Source of the DNA: Serratia proteamaculans
GTDB taxonomy: Bacteria; Pseudomonadota; Gammaproteobacteria; Enterobacterales; Enterobacteriaceae
DNA: 64,000 nt
Direction: 5' to 3'
NCBI RefSeq assembly: GCF_013337185.1
Contig: NZ_SWDE01000006.1
Span: 245,440-309,439, forward strand
Part shown: piece after piece, positions 46,861 through 55,882 of the stretch
Layout of the letters: every line of letters begins with the position of its first letter
Position numbering within the stretch: the first letter of the stretch is position 1
Program-made: the position numbers and the translations under genes
Notes under the pieces: generated by a model
Database searches by the model: none
Told to the model about the DNA's origin: nothing
What the model saw: only the letters and a program-made list of their open reading frames with translations

Positions 46861-47190
46861 TTATACTTCAGGCTTTTTCCCCTGATCCTGGGACCAATGT
46901 TTCATTTCTTCGCTGATAAAATAATTGACCAGATCGCGATACATTTTTTCTATCACCTCCGGGCTTAAACCTTGCTCATCGGCCCAGGCTCGTCTTTGCA
47001 GCAGCATGGCCTCAAAGCGTTCTTTGGCGCGTACCGCATCGGGGCTGGTCTTGAATTTGGCCGCCGCCTTTACGTAGGCGAAGCGCTGGGCGATCAGCTT
47101 AATGATGTTTTCGTCCATCATGTCTATTTCAGCGCGAATATCATTCATGTTCGCACAGTCCTGCGGAGACAGCCGATTTTCAATGAGCAA
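46861..47190 (-). CDS. PchB-like isochorismate pyruvate lyase/chorismate mutase
   Basis: 109 residues, an all-helical AroQ-class protein. SPQDCANMNDIRAEIDMMDE and AQRFAYVKAAAKFKTSPDAV align closely with P. aeruginosa PchB, including the lysine of YVKAA..FK and the arginines. The tail ISEEMKHWSQ also matches. PchB splits isochorismate to salicylate and pyruvate. A start at TTG 47190 is needed to include the SPQDC motif; ATG 47148 is a shorter alternative. It follows a GNAT gene by 23 bases. No isochorismate synthase is nearby. Chorismate mutase activity is the alternative. Confidence 0.8.
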   Translation of the reverse strand: MLIENRLSPQDCANMNDIRAEIDMMDENIIKLIAQRFAYVKAAAKFKTSPDAVRAKERFEAMLLQRRAWADEQGLSPEVIEKMYRDLVNYFISEEMKHWSQDQGKKPEV

Positions 47191-47213
47191 TGGGAGGTTC
47201 CTTTAAGGTTTTT

Positions 47214-47645
47214 TCAGCGGACATAGCCGTTTTGCTGCAGGCGCGCCAATGCCGCGTTGTCGGCATAGACCATGCCGGTGGTCAGCTCACGGAAGTGGTA
47301 TTTTTTGTAGAATTCCAGCTTGTCGGGTACCGAGTAGATAAACACTTTGCCGAGCGGGGCCAGATCCTGCATCACCCGATCCATCAATTGACGTCCCAAT
47401 CCCCGGCCCTGAAAATCTGGATGCAGGGCTACGTCGGCCAGATAGGCAACCGAAGTCATGTCGCTGATGGCGTGCGCGGTGGCGATCAGCCGACCCTCCA
47501 GGTAGCCCCAGTAGCAAAATTGGCTGTGTTGATAAACGCGCTGCAAGACCTGCGGATCGCGCTGGCCCAATCCGGCGGCTTCCAGTAGCCCGGCCAACTG
47601 CAGCCAGTCGACGCCGTAGCGGTTTGGGTCGGTCACTATTTCCAT
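47214..47645 (-). CDS. GNAT N-acetyltransferase
   Basis: 143 residues from ATG 47645. The GNAT core is visible: QFCYWGYLEGRLIATAHAI, AYLADVALHPDFQGRGLGRQ (acetyl-CoA loop QGRGLG), and KVFIYSVPDKLEFYKKYHFR. It is a small-molecule acetyltransferase by family, with unknown substrate. It is second in a TPR-GNAT-PchB-like series with gaps of 11 and 23 bases, so probably one transcript. Confidence 0.88.
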   Translation of the reverse strand: MEIVTDPNRYGVDWLQLAGLLEAAGLGQRDPQVLQRVYQHSQFCYWGYLEGRLIATAHAISDMTSVAYLADVALHPDFQGRGLGRQLMDRVMQDLAPLGKVFIYSVPDKLEFYKKYHFRELTTGMVYADNAALARLQQNGYVR

Positions 47646-47656
47646 ATCAGCCTCGC

Positions 47657-48139
47657 TTAGCCAATCCGATCCAGATCGGCGGCGTATTGACGGATCGCAC
47701 GCTGGTAGCTGCTGATGTCGCTATGCGAGGAGGTTTCCGCCAGCAGTAACAGCAAATCCGCGACCGCCTGTTTGGTTTCGCCCAGGTTGTACAGCGTCAT
47801 GGCGCGGAACAGCGTGAGCTCTTTGGCCTGCGGGAACTCGCTCAACCCGTCGTCGAAGGCGGCCAGCGATTGTTGGTACAGGCCTAACGCCCGGTAGGTA
47901 CTGCCCAGGCCAAGCCAGGCTTCCTGCCGCTGCGTTGCCGGCAAAGTGCGCGCGAGCGCTGCGAGGTAGCAAGGAATGGCCTGCTGCTCAAACCCCTGAA
48001 CGTCATACAGGCAAGCCAATTGGTAGTGCAGCCCGGCGGCTTCCGGTTGTTGCAGTAACTGTTGTTGCGCCAGTTCGGTCGCTTCCTGATAGCGGCCCAG
48101 CTCTTTCAATTGTTCGATGGTCAGCGTAGGGGACATCAC
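47657..48139 (-). CDS. TPR-repeat protein
   Basis: 160 residues, without signal peptide, made of tandem tetratricopeptide helices: LKELGRYQEATELAQQQLLQ, GLHYQLACLYDVQGFEQQAI, QEAWLGLGSTYRALGLYQQS, LTLFRAMTLYNLGETKQAVA. TPR arrays usually mediate protein contacts. There is no enzymatic motif. It is the promoter-proximal gene of the TPR-GNAT-PchB-like cluster. Role unknown. Confidence 0.82.
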   Translation of the reverse strand: MMSPTLTIEQLKELGRYQEATELAQQQLLQQPEAAGLHYQLACLYDVQGFEQQAIPCYLAALARTLPATQRQEAWLGLGSTYRALGLYQQSLAAFDDGLSEFPQAKELTLFRAMTLYNLGETKQAVADLLLLLAETSSHSDISSYQRAIRQYAADLDRIG

Positions 48140-48231
48140 ATGGCCTTGGGTGAGTAGGGTTTTTGTACCTTTTGCACGCTACTACGGAAGAATTCATCGC
48201 ACAAGGGGTAAGGCATTACAGAGGGAAGGTT

Positions 48232-48345
48232 GGCCCCGTGGTTCGGGGCCGTTTTACTGTCAAAGTTGTCTTTTAGCCCGAGATACCCGGGCCTAGCGCA
48301 CCGAGGGGCACTCCGGCGGACAAGTCGCTACGACCCCTTCGGCAC
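48232..48345. other. GC-rich structured intergenic segment
   Basis: The 249-base gap 48140-48388 lies between the TPR gene and the TonB-receptor stop. It holds GGCCCCG-TGGTT-CGGGGCC (48232-48250), then a hairpin pairing GCCCG with CGGGC near 48275-48291, then further GC-rich symmetric stretches up to about 48345. It could be the receptor operon terminator plus a structured element, but no U-run is present. No ORF of merit was seen. Confidence 0.4.
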
Positions 48346-48388
48346 GCTCTCCCTAATAACTGGCTTTTCAACGGGTTACTGTGGGCGA

Positions 48389-50560
48389 TCAGAACTCGTG
48401 TTTGAGCGTCAGCATGAAGTTGCGCGGTTCGCCATAGTTACGGGTACTGTAGAAATTAACCTGCGAGTAGTATTTCTGGTCGAAAACGTTGTTCAGGTTA
48501 AGTTGCACCGAGGTCTGCGGCGTCAGCCTGTAACGTGCCATCGCGTCGACCAGCACGTAAGATCCTTGTTCGGCTTTACGATTGACCATTTCACCGTTAT
48601 CGGCCCCGCTAACGTTGGCGTAAACCTTACTCTGCCAGCGTGCGCCGCCGCCCAGCGTCAGGTCGCGCAAGGCCCCCTTCAGTTGGTAGGTGGTGAACAG
48701 GTTGATGCGCGTTCGCGGCTGCTCGGTATTGAGATCGACCTTATCCTTGTCCTTCAGTGAGAAGTGCGTAATACCAAACTGCGCGTTCCAGCCCTGCGCC
48801 AGTTCGCCGCTCAGTTCGAACTCGATGCCCTTGCTGGTGGCCCCCTGGCTCTCATGATAGGTCTGCTGCAGCCAGTCCAGATTGGCGGTGTCTTCGTCCA
48901 GCACACCCAGTTTGTCCTGTGTGATGCGGAATGCCGACAGCGACAGATTGAGCCGGTCATTGAGCAATGCGGCTTTAATGCCCACTTCCTTATTCACCCC
49001 TTCAATCGGTGCCAGGTAGTGACCGCTGCTGTCGAGCAGGTTCTGATCCTTGAAGATGTCGGTGTAACTGGCATAGGCAGAGACCTGATCGGTTAACTTG
49101 TAGACCGTACCGACGAATGGCGTGACCTTGTTTGCGGTGGTGGTAGTGGTGTTCTTAAAGCTGTTGAAGCGGGCGCCGAGCACCAGATCCAGCCGGTCGG
49201 TTAGCGAAAAGTCAGCGCTGCTGTAGAAGCCGATTTGCCGCGTGCGGTAATCCATCTGTGGCATTTTGTCCGACCACTCGGGTTCGCCCAGACCACCGTT
49301 CCAGTCCAGTAAGCTGCCGCTAAACAATTGTGAGGCGCTGGCGCTACGATAAGTGCTGTAACTGTGCTGCCAGGCGGAAGAGCTGCCCACCACAAATTTG
49401 TGGTTGCGGCCCAGCAGGCTGAAATCACCGTTCAGTTTCAGGTCTACGGCATGCTGATCGCGGTAACCCTCATAACGCCCGGCATAAGGGCTTGAAGGTT
49501 TCACCGCCCAGGTATCGGGATCGATCAGTCCGCCCAGGCTCATCGCCATTTTGGCATCGAAAGCCTGACGGCTATGAGTGTAGTTGGCCACGCCTTTCCA
49601 GTCGTTGTCGAACTGGTGCTCCAGCGTCGCGAACTGGGTGCTGAGTGTGGTATCCCAGCTCGACCAGTCAGAGGCGCCGCTGTAGTGGCGATCCCAATTG
49701 ATTTCGCTGCCGTCGCTGAACCAGCCGGTCGGCAGGGCACCGCCCCAGGTGGAGGCTTTAGGCCGGTTCTGCTGATAATCCGCCCCCAGCCGCAGCAGGG
49801 TATCGCGGGTCAGATCGGCTTCCAGCGTGCCAAAGATAGTGCCTTTGCGTTCCTGATGCCTGTCCATAAACGAGTGGCTGCGCTCGCCGGCTGCCGCGAT
49901 GCGCACCCTGACGGTACCTTCGTCATTGAGCGGTGTGCCGACATCGACCGTGGTGCGGTAATGATCCCAGGAACCGGCGGAGAGTTCGACGCGGGCAAAA
50001 GGCGAAAGGCTGGAGGCTTTCTTCCTCACCAGATTGATTGCCGCTCCCGGATTACCGACCCCGTTCAGCAAACCGGCGGCACCCCTGACGATTTCAACAT
50101 GATCGAGCGTGATCGAGTCAATTTCTGACTCACCGCCGGAGTAGCCGGAATCAAAGAAGGTGGGAACACCGTCGTATTGATAATTATCGACGCTAAAACC
50201 GCGGTAATTGAACGAGGAGCGTTCGCTATCATAGTTGCTCTCACTGACGCCGGTGGACCAGCGCAAAATATCTTTCAGCGAGTAAGCGTTGATATCGTCA
50301 ATCTGCTGACGAGTGATGACCGAAACCGACTGCGGCGTATTTTTGATGCTCAGCGGCAAGCCGGTCGCGGTGCTCATTTGGCTGGTGGTGTAAGAACCGG
50401 TGTTTTCGGTGCTGCCGTCATCGCTCAGTGGCGAAGCGACCACCTCCAGCGTTTCTTCTTTCTGTGGGCGGGGAGCCTGCTCGGTGCCCGCAGCCTGCGC
50501 TACCATGACCGGCAGGCAAAGCAGTACCCCACCGGAAAGGCGAGTCATAAAATTGGCCAT
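48389..50560 (-). CDS. TonB-dependent siderophore receptor
   Basis: About 723 residues from ATG 50560, preceded by GAGG; GTG 50572, overlapping the previous stop, is an alternative start. The signal peptide ends VAQAAG. A TonB-box-like ETLEVVA is followed by the plug domain (TPQSVSVITRQQIDDINAYS, VEIVRGAAGLLNGVGNPGAA) and a 22-strand outer-membrane barrel ending RNFMLTLKHEF with C-terminal Phe. It is similar to ferric hydroxamate/pyoverdine receptor types (FhuE/FpvA), but the ligand is unknown. It is coupled to the YncE-like gene and placed behind a Fur-type palindrome, so an iron-siderophore role is likely. Confidence 0.9.
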   Translation of the reverse strand: MANFMTRLSGGVLLCLPVMVAQAAGTEQAPRPQKEETLEVVASPLSDDGSTENTGSYTTSQMSTATGLPLSIKNTPQSVSVITRQQIDDINAYSLKDILRWSTGVSESNYDSERSSFNYRGFSVDNYQYDGVPTFFDSGYSGGESEIDSITLDHVEIVRGAAGLLNGVGNPGAAINLVRKKASSLSPFARVELSAGSWDHYRTTVDVGTPLNDEGTVRVRIAAAGERSHSFMDRHQERKGTIFGTLEADLTRDTLLRLGADYQQNRPKASTWGGALPTGWFSDGSEINWDRHYSGASDWSSWDTTLSTQFATLEHQFDNDWKGVANYTHSRQAFDAKMAMSLGGLIDPDTWAVKPSSPYAGRYEGYRDQHAVDLKLNGDFSLLGRNHKFVVGSSSAWQHSYSTYRSASASQLFSGSLLDWNGGLGEPEWSDKMPQMDYRTRQIGFYSSADFSLTDRLDLVLGARFNSFKNTTTTTANKVTPFVGTVYKLTDQVSAYASYTDIFKDQNLLDSSGHYLAPIEGVNKEVGIKAALLNDRLNLSLSAFRITQDKLGVLDEDTANLDWLQQTYHESQGATSKGIEFELSGELAQGWNAQFGITHFSLKDKDKVDLNTEQPRTRINLFTTYQLKGALRDLTLGGGARWQSKVYANVSGADNGEMVNRKAEQGSYVLVDAMARYRLTPQTSVQLNLNNVFDQKYYSQVNFYSTRNYGEPRNFMLTLKHEF

Positions 50561-50568
50561 TGCCTGCC

Positions 50569-51639
50569 TCACAGTCCGCCAAGGTTAATCTTGAGCAGAT
50601 AATCCTGCTTTTTCTCCATCTCTTCCTTGGACTGCTTGATGCTGGCAAAGAGGGTATTGCCGTCCGCAGAAAGGGCCAGGCTGTTGGGCAGTGCGGTGGT
50701 GGTGATGCTGTTTTTGACCTGATAGCTGTTGCTGTCCACGATGCTGATGCGTTTGGCCTCGCGGTGCGTGATGTAGATTTCACTGCGGACCGGGTTGAAC
50801 AGCACCGCCAGTGAGTTGATCACCTCTATCTGGTGCAGGATTTTTCCGCTGTTGATATCGACAACCAGCACCTTCGGCAGGTCAGGATCGGTGATGAAGG
50901 CACGGCCGGTTTTGCTGTCCAGGCTGATGTTCAGGAAGAAGTGTTTCTTGGCGGGGTCCACCACCAGGCGCTTGAGGATTTTGTGGCTGACGGCGTCCAG
51001 GGTAATCAGTTCACCGCCGCCGTTAACGCAGTAGATATGACCACGTTCGGTGTCCAGGGCAAGACCGGTGGGGTATTCGCCGACGTTGCTGATGGTGGCA
51101 ATCTTTTCCCGTTTGGCGGTGTCGATCACCCACAGCACGCCTTGCTTCGCAGTGCCAGAGACATACAAACGCTGATTTTTCTTATCGAGCACCATTTCAC
51201 GCGTCGGGGTGAATTGGTCCTCTTTCATGCTTTCGCTGAGTTGGATGGTGGCGAGTTCTTTACCGCTCTGGGTATCAATCAGGGTTACGGAACCGTCGAC
51301 GGTATTACCGATGTACAGGACATGGCGCTCTTCATCCAGCGCGGTGGCAAAGGCGCGGCGTTGGGTAACGATTTTCCCCTCTGTGGCCAGCGTGGCTGGA
51401 TTGATGCGGTAAACAATGCCGCTGTTGTTGCCTTTGGCGAATGAAGGGGTAGAGGCGGCAAACAGGGTGCTGTTTTGGCCATCAAATGCCAGTTCATACA
51501 GGCCGTATCCCACCGGTTGGGTTTGGAAATGGCTTTCTGGCTGCTCAGCAGCCAGCGTTGAGCAAGACAGCAGCAGCATGGCGGAGGTCAGGGCGCTGAG
51601 AGAAAAACCTTTGCCTGGGGTGAACAGGGGCAACTTCAT
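50569..51639 (-). CDS. yncE: YncE-family periplasmic beta-propeller protein
   Basis: About 356 residues from ATG 51639 (MKLPLFTPGKGFSLS), six bases after AAGGA; ATG 51645 is too close to it. The signal peptide ends near TLAAEQ. The rest is a seven-blade YVTN/NHL-type propeller with repeated units such as RLYVSGTAKQGVLWVIDTAK, GLALDTERGHIYCVNGGGEL, KHFFLNISLDSKTGRAFITD and ALSADGNTLFASIKQ. E. coli YncE is close in length and sequence. There it is iron/stress-regulated and adjacent to the receptor yncD; here it heads an operon with a TonB receptor. Its biochemical role is unknown. Confidence 0.87.
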   Translation of the reverse strand: MKLPLFTPGKGFSLSALTSAMLLLSCSTLAAEQPESHFQTQPVGYGLYELAFDGQNSTLFAASTPSFAKGNNSGIVYRINPATLATEGKIVTQRRAFATALDEERHVLYIGNTVDGSVTLIDTQSGKELATIQLSESMKEDQFTPTREMVLDKKNQRLYVSGTAKQGVLWVIDTAKREKIATISNVGEYPTGLALDTERGHIYCVNGGGELITLDAVSHKILKRLVVDPAKKHFFLNISLDSKTGRAFITDPDLPKVLVVDINSGKILHQIEVINSLAVLFNPVRSEIYITHREAKRISIVDSNSYQVKNSITTTALPNSLALSADGNTLFASIKQSKEEMEKKQDYLLKINLGGL

Positions 51640-51677
51640 ATACATTCCTTTACATCAATTTACGATTTGAGAATCGT

Positions 51678-51708
51678 AATGATATTGATAATTAATATCA
51701 ATATCATT
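51678..51708 (-). promoter_or_regulatory. Fur-type operator palindrome
   Basis: AATGATATTGATA-ATTAA-TATCAATATCATT is a perfect 13-base-arm inverted repeat 39 bases above the YncE-like start. It reads as overlapping Fur hexamers (GATAAT/GATATT-like), with many matches to GATAATGATAATCATTATC. The 339-base gap 51640-51978 otherwise holds AT-rich sequence and the leader of ypfM. Confidence 0.85.
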
Positions 51709-51978
51709 TTGTAATCATATGAAGTTATTGATGTCGACCTTGGTTGAGCGGCTGGTTGCCTGTGCGTTGGCCTACAGCGGTTGGGTTAGATCTTTTCTGC
51801 CCCTGATTTGATGAGTTAATAACGGAAGGGAATAGCCGGCATTATAGATTGATCAGATAAATACGAAAATGTGCACTATCCCCGGTTTTCGCGGGTGGCA
51901 TCGTTCCCGAAACTCTTCACTTGCTCAAAAAACAGGCGTAGAATTCGCTTCGTCTATTAATTGAGGTTGTAAATTATT

Positions 51979-52038
51979 ATGGTTGATCGTGAGTTGGGAA
52001 ACTGGAAAGACTTCATCGAAGAGATGTTAGGTAACTGA
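51979..52038 (+). CDS. ypfM: YpfM small protein
   Basis: A 19-residue ORF, MVDRELGNWKDFIEEMLGN, with GAGG 12 bases before. E. coli YpfM (19 aa) is MIERELGNWKDFIEVMLRK, the same length and mostly identical, and lies next to acrD. Here too it is divergent from acrD's 3' side, ahead of a strong terminator. The function is unknown. The match over its whole length makes the assignment credible despite the size. Confidence 0.88.
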   Translation: MVDRELGNWKDFIEEMLGN

Positions 52039-52096
52039 CACTGCGCTGAGGTTGATAACAAGGTTGGTTTATTTGTCCGTGATTAAAGCACCCTAG

Positions 52097-52153
52097 GAAC
52101 GAGACGCTCGTTCGAGATAAAGCAGCATCGGTTTCCCGACGCTGCTTTTTTTT
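52097..52153 (+). terminator. Tandem hairpins: ypfM terminator
   Basis: GAACGAG-ACG-CTCGTTC (52097-52113) is followed by a second hairpin, AAAGCAGCATCGG pairing with CCGACGCTGCTTT (52119-52147), and a run of T. It terminates ypfM, and it may also end the convergent acrD. Confidence 0.8.
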
Positions 52154-52158
52154 ACCTG

Positions 52159-55100
52159 TTATTCCGCGCCGTCTTGCGCTTTGGCGGTGGCTGCCGTCTT
52201 ACCCGGGAAGCGGCGGCGTACCAGCACAAAGAACAGCGGTACGAAGAAAATCGCCAGCAGGGTGGCGGAAATCATACCGCCCATTACCCCGGTACCCACC
52301 GCATGCTGGCTGCCTGAGCCGGCCCCACTGCTGATGGTCATCGGCAGTACGCCGAAGATAAAGGCCAGCGAGGTCATCAAAATCGGCCGCAGACGCATGC
52401 GCGAGGCTTCCAGGGTGGCCGACATCAAATCCTGACCTTTATGGTTTAGCTCGTTGGCGAATTCGACGATCAAAATGGCGTTTTTCGCCGACAGCCCGAT
52501 GATGGTCAGCATCCCGACCTGGAAGTAAACGTCATTCTCCAGCCCGCGTAGCCAGGTGGCGGCAACGGCACCAATCAGGCCCAGTGGCACTACCAGCATC
52601 ACCGAGAATGGAATCGACCAGCTCTCATACAGCGCCGCCAGACACAGGAACACCACCAACAGCGAAATGGCATAAAGCGCCGGTGCCTGCGAGCCGGACA
52701 GGCGCTCCTGGTAGGACATGGCGGTCCATTCCAGACCGAAACCGGTCGGTAACTGGCTGACAATTTTTTCCATTTCGGCCATGGCAGTACCGCTGCTGAC
52801 GCCTTCTGCCGCTTCGCCAACAATCTCCAGCGCCGAGCTGCCGTTATAGCGTTCCAGACGTGGAGAGCCATATTCCCAATGGGAGGTGGCAAAGGCGGTG
52901 AACGGCACCATGCCGCCCGCGCTGTTGCGCACGAACCATTTATCAATGTCGCCAGGCAGCATGCGGAACGGTGCGGCGGCCTGCACATAGACTTTTTTCA
53001 CCCGACCGCGGTCGACGAAGTCGTTAACGTAGGTTGAGCCCCAGGCAGTTGATAACGTGTTGTTGATGTCATCGATTGAAACACCCAGCGCCTGCGCCTT
53101 GCGTTGGTCAATATCAATCTGCAACTGCGGGCTGTCATCCAGGCCATTGTGGCGCACGCGGGACAGCAGCGGGTTAGCGGCGGCCAGTTGCAGCAGTTGA
53201 TCGCGTGCCGCCATCAGTTTGTCGTGGCCCAGACCGGCGTGATCTTCAAGTTCCATATCGAAGCCGGAAGAGTTGCCCAGACCGGTAATCGCCGGTGGAC
53301 TGCTGGCAATCACCCGCGCCTCGATAATCTGGTTAAACTCTTTGGTGGCGCGATCGATGATATCGAATGAGCTGTTGGCACCGGAGGTTCGCAAATCCCA
53401 GTCTTTCAAGCGAATAAACATGCGTGCCACGTTCTGCCCGTTGCCGCCGGGGCCGGCACCAATGGTGGAGAACACGGACAACACGTCCTGTTTTTCTTTG
53501 GTCAGGAAATAGTGTTCAACTTTCTCGACCACTTTGGTGGTCTGCTGCAGGGTCGACCCTGGCGGCAGCTGTACCTGCACGGTGAATACCCCACGGTCTT
53601 CCTGCGGCAGGAACGAGGTCGGCAACTTGATAAACAGTAGCGCCATACCGCCAAGCAACAGCAGGTAAATCACCATATAACGAACGCTGGAGTGCAGCAC
53701 CCGTGCCACACCGCGCTCGTAGCGGTCGGCGTTGCGGTTGAACATGCGGTTGAACCAGCCGAAGAAGCCACGTTTGCCGTGATGGTGGCCTTTGGCAATC
53801 GGTTTGAGCAGGGTGGCGCATAGGGCAGGGGTCAGGATCATCGCCACCAACACCGACAGCACCATGGCAGAAACGATGGTGATCGAGAACTGGCGGTAAA
53901 TGGCACCGGTGGTACCGCCGAAGAACGCCATCGGGATAAACACCGCCGACAACACCATGGCGATGCCGACCAGCGCACTCTGGATCTGCCCCATGGATTT
54001 GCGTGTGGCGTCTCTGGGCGACAGGCCTTCTTCGCTCATCACGCGTTCGACGTTTTCCACCACCACGATGGCGTCATCCACCAATAGCCCGATGGCCAGC
54101 ACCATGGCAAACATGGTCAGGGTGTTGATACTGAATCCGCAGGCCGAAAGAATGGCGAAGGTGCCCATCAACACTACCGGCACGGCGATGGTCGGGATCA
54201 GCGTGGCGCGGAAGTTCTGCAAGAACAGGTACATCACCAGGAATACCAGCAAAATGGCTTCCAGCAGGGTTTTTACCACGTCCTTGATCGAGGCTTTAAC
54301 GAACGGGGTGGTTTCATAGGCGACCTTTGCCTCCAGCCCATGCGGGAAATACTGCGACAACTGGGCGATTTTGTCTTTCACCAACTGGTCGGTTTGCAGT
54401 TCGTTGGCACCGGAGGCCAGCTTGATGTTCATGCCGGCGGCTTGCATGCCGTTATAGCGGCTGAGATAGTCATAGTTCTCGCCGCCCAGCTCAATGGTGG
54501 AAACATCGCCCAGCGTCACCAGTGAACCGTCCTGGTTGACCCGCAAGGTGATTTGTTTGAACTGTTCCGGCGTTTGCAACTGAGACTGTGCGTTAATGGT
54601 GGCGTTAAGCGCCTGTTTATCGACGGAGGGCGTGCCGCCGAGCTGGCCGACCGCGACCTGGGCGTTCTGCGATTGGATCGCGCTGACGACGTCCTGGGTG
54701 GTGAGTTGGTAGCTATTGAGTTTGTTGGGATCGAGCCAGATGCGCATGGCGTATTGCGAGCCATAAACGTCCATGCTGCCCACACCGTTGATGCGGCTGA
54801 GCGGATCCTGCAGGTTGGAGACGATGTAATCGGCAATGTCCTGCTTGTCCATGCTGCCGTCGGTGGAGACAAAGGCCACCATCATCAGCGTGGTATCACC
54901 GGATTTCGATACCGTTACGCCCTGAGTCTGCACCGCCTGCGGTAGCCGCTTAATCGCCGCCTGCAGTTGGTTTTGTACCTGCTGCATCGCCTCGTTAGGG
55001 TCGGTACCGGCCTCAAAGGTCAGCGTTACCGTGGCCCGCCCGGTATTGGTGCTCTGCGACGACATATACATCATGTTGTCCAGGCCCGTCATGTTCTGTT

Positions 55101-55296
55101 CGATAATCTGGGTGACGGTGTTTTCCAGCGTTTGTGCCGAAGCGCCGGGGTAGGTGGCGCTAATGCGAACGTTCGGCGGGGCCAGGTTCGGGTATTGTTC
55201 CACCGGTAAGGAAGAAATCGCCAAAGCGCCGGTCAGGCAAAGAATAATTGCCAGAACCCAGGCGAAAATCGGGCGATCAATAAAAAAATTGGCCAT
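52159..55296 (-). CDS. acrD: AcrD, RND multidrug efflux pump
   Basis: 1045 residues (E. coli AcrD 1037). It is an inner-membrane RND transporter with 12 helices and two large periplasmic loops. It starts [20 protein letters not shown], and the proton-relay Asp pair lies in [15 protein letters not shown], followed by [24 protein letters not shown] sequence. Closer to AcrD than AcrB by gene context (ypfM, yffB, narQ) and length of C-terminus. AcrD exports aminoglycosides and other amphiphiles with AcrA and TolC; no adaptor gene is adjacent, consistent with borrowing AcrA. No local repressor gene of the TetR type was seen. Confidence 0.94.
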   Translation of the reverse strand: MANFFIDRPIFAWVLAIILCLTGALAISSLPVEQYPNLAPPNVRISATYPGASAQTLENTVTQIIEQNMTGLDNMMYMSSQSTNTGRATVTLTFEAGTDPNEAMQQVQNQLQAAIKRLPQAVQTQGVTVSKSGDTTLMMVAFVSTDGSMDKQDIADYIVSNLQDPLSRINGVGSMDVYGSQYAMRIWLDPNKLNSYQLTTQDVVSAIQSQNAQVAVGQLGGTPSVDKQALNATINAQSQLQTPEQFKQITLRVNQDGSLVTLGDVSTIELGGENYDYLSRYNGMQAAGMNIKLASGANELQTDQLVKDKIAQLSQYFPHGLEAKVAYETTPFVKASIKDVVKTLLEAILLVFLVMYLFLQNFRATLIPTIAVPVVLMGTFAILSACGFSINTLTMFAMVLAIGLLVDDAIVVVENVERVMSEEGLSPRDATRKSMGQIQSALVGIAMVLSAVFIPMAFFGGTTGAIYRQFSITIVSAMVLSVLVAMILTPALCATLLKPIAKGHHHGKRGFFGWFNRMFNRNADRYERGVARVLHSSVRYMVIYLLLLGGMALLFIKLPTSFLPQEDRGVFTVQVQLPPGSTLQQTTKVVEKVEHYFLTKEKQDVLSVFSTIGAGPGGNGQNVARMFIRLKDWDLRTSGANSSFDIIDRATKEFNQIIEARVIASSPPAITGLGNSSGFDMELEDHAGLGHDKLMAARDQLLQLAAANPLLSRVRHNGLDDSPQLQIDIDQRKAQALGVSIDDINNTLSTAWGSTYVNDFVDRGRVKKVYVQAAAPFRMLPGDIDKWFVRNSAGGMVPFTAFATSHWEYGSPRLERYNGSSALEIVGEAAEGVSSGTAMAEMEKIVSQLPTGFGLEWTAMSYQERLSGSQAPALYAISLLVVFLCLAALYESWSIPFSVMLVVPLGLIGAVAATWLRGLENDVYFQVGMLTIIGLSAKNAILIVEFANELNHKGQDLMSATLEASRMRLRPILMTSLAFIFGVLPMTISSGAGSGSQHAVGTGVMGGMISATLLAIFFVPLFFVLVRRRFPGKTAATAKAQDGAE

Positions 55297-55387
55297 GCAG
55301 CGCGAACCTCGTTATGACTTGTTCTATCTTTAAGACGCATCGGAATTGCGTTTATCAGCGGCTGGGAAGGATTCCGGCGCTTATGCA

Positions 55388-55412
55388 CTTTACTCGGGTA
55401 GGGGGAGTAAAG
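55388..55412. promoter_or_regulatory. Inverted repeat upstream of acrD
   Basis: CTTTACTC-9 bases-GAGTAAAG, perfect 8-base arms, 92 bases above the acrD start. The 281-base gap 55297-55577 shows no other element. A regulatory role for acrD or the HTH gene is a guess from symmetry. Confidence 0.35.
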
Positions 55413-55577
55413 CGTGGAGAAAAAAAGGAGATAATGTAAATAACGGTAGAAGAACCCCCTAATTACGCCGTCATTGCCATTAACACCGCGATTAAGACAA
55501 TTTAATGACAATCAAGGACCTGGCCATTCGGGTTTCTCAAAAAATAATCAGGACTCACTTTAATGCAGGAGCAAGGT

Positions 55578-55856
55578 ATGGAAATTAACCCGGTATTCGC
55601 CCGCCGTCTCTATCTGTGCTGGCTGATCAGCCACAGCGAACGGCCAAACGTCCCGCGTCTGATGGAGCTGACCGGCTGGCCGCGCCGTACCCTGCAAGAC
55701 GTGTTGAAAGCCTTGCCTGGCCTGGGGGTGGAATTGCAGTTTATTCAGCAGGGCGTACGCAATAACGACGGTTTCTATCAGTTGGAAAACTGGGGGCCGA
55801 TCAACAAGGGCTGGGTTCACCAGCATCATCAGGCGCTGCTCGCCGCCATCGAATAA
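55578..55856 (+). CDS. Small winged-HTH protein
   Basis: 92 residues from ATG 55578 (MEINPVFARRLYLCWLISHS), six bases after GGAG; the upstream ATG 55563 is less well placed. The sequence reads like a winged helix: PNVPRLMELTGWPRRTLQDV is a plausible helix-turn-helix, and VELQFIQQGVRNNDGFYQLE a hairpin wing. The C-terminus is aromatic and His-rich (WGPINKGWVHQHHQALLAAI). The family is not recognised beyond a putative DNA-binding protein. It lies between acrD and narP, convergent with narP; its targets are unknown. Confidence 0.72.
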   Translation: MEINPVFARRLYLCWLISHSERPNVPRLMELTGWPRRTLQDVLKALPGLGVELQFIQQGVRNNDGFYQLENWGPINKGWVHQHHQALLAAIE

Positions 55857-55860
55857 AGCC

Positions 55861-55878
55861 TCCCCGGCACGCCGGGGA
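55861..55878. terminator. Hairpin between HTH gene and narP
   Basis: TCCCCGGC-AC-GCCGGGGA directly between the two converging stops. On the minus strand it is followed by GGCTTTATT. Probable shared terminator with a weak U-run. Confidence 0.55.
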
Positions 55879-55882
55879 AGGA

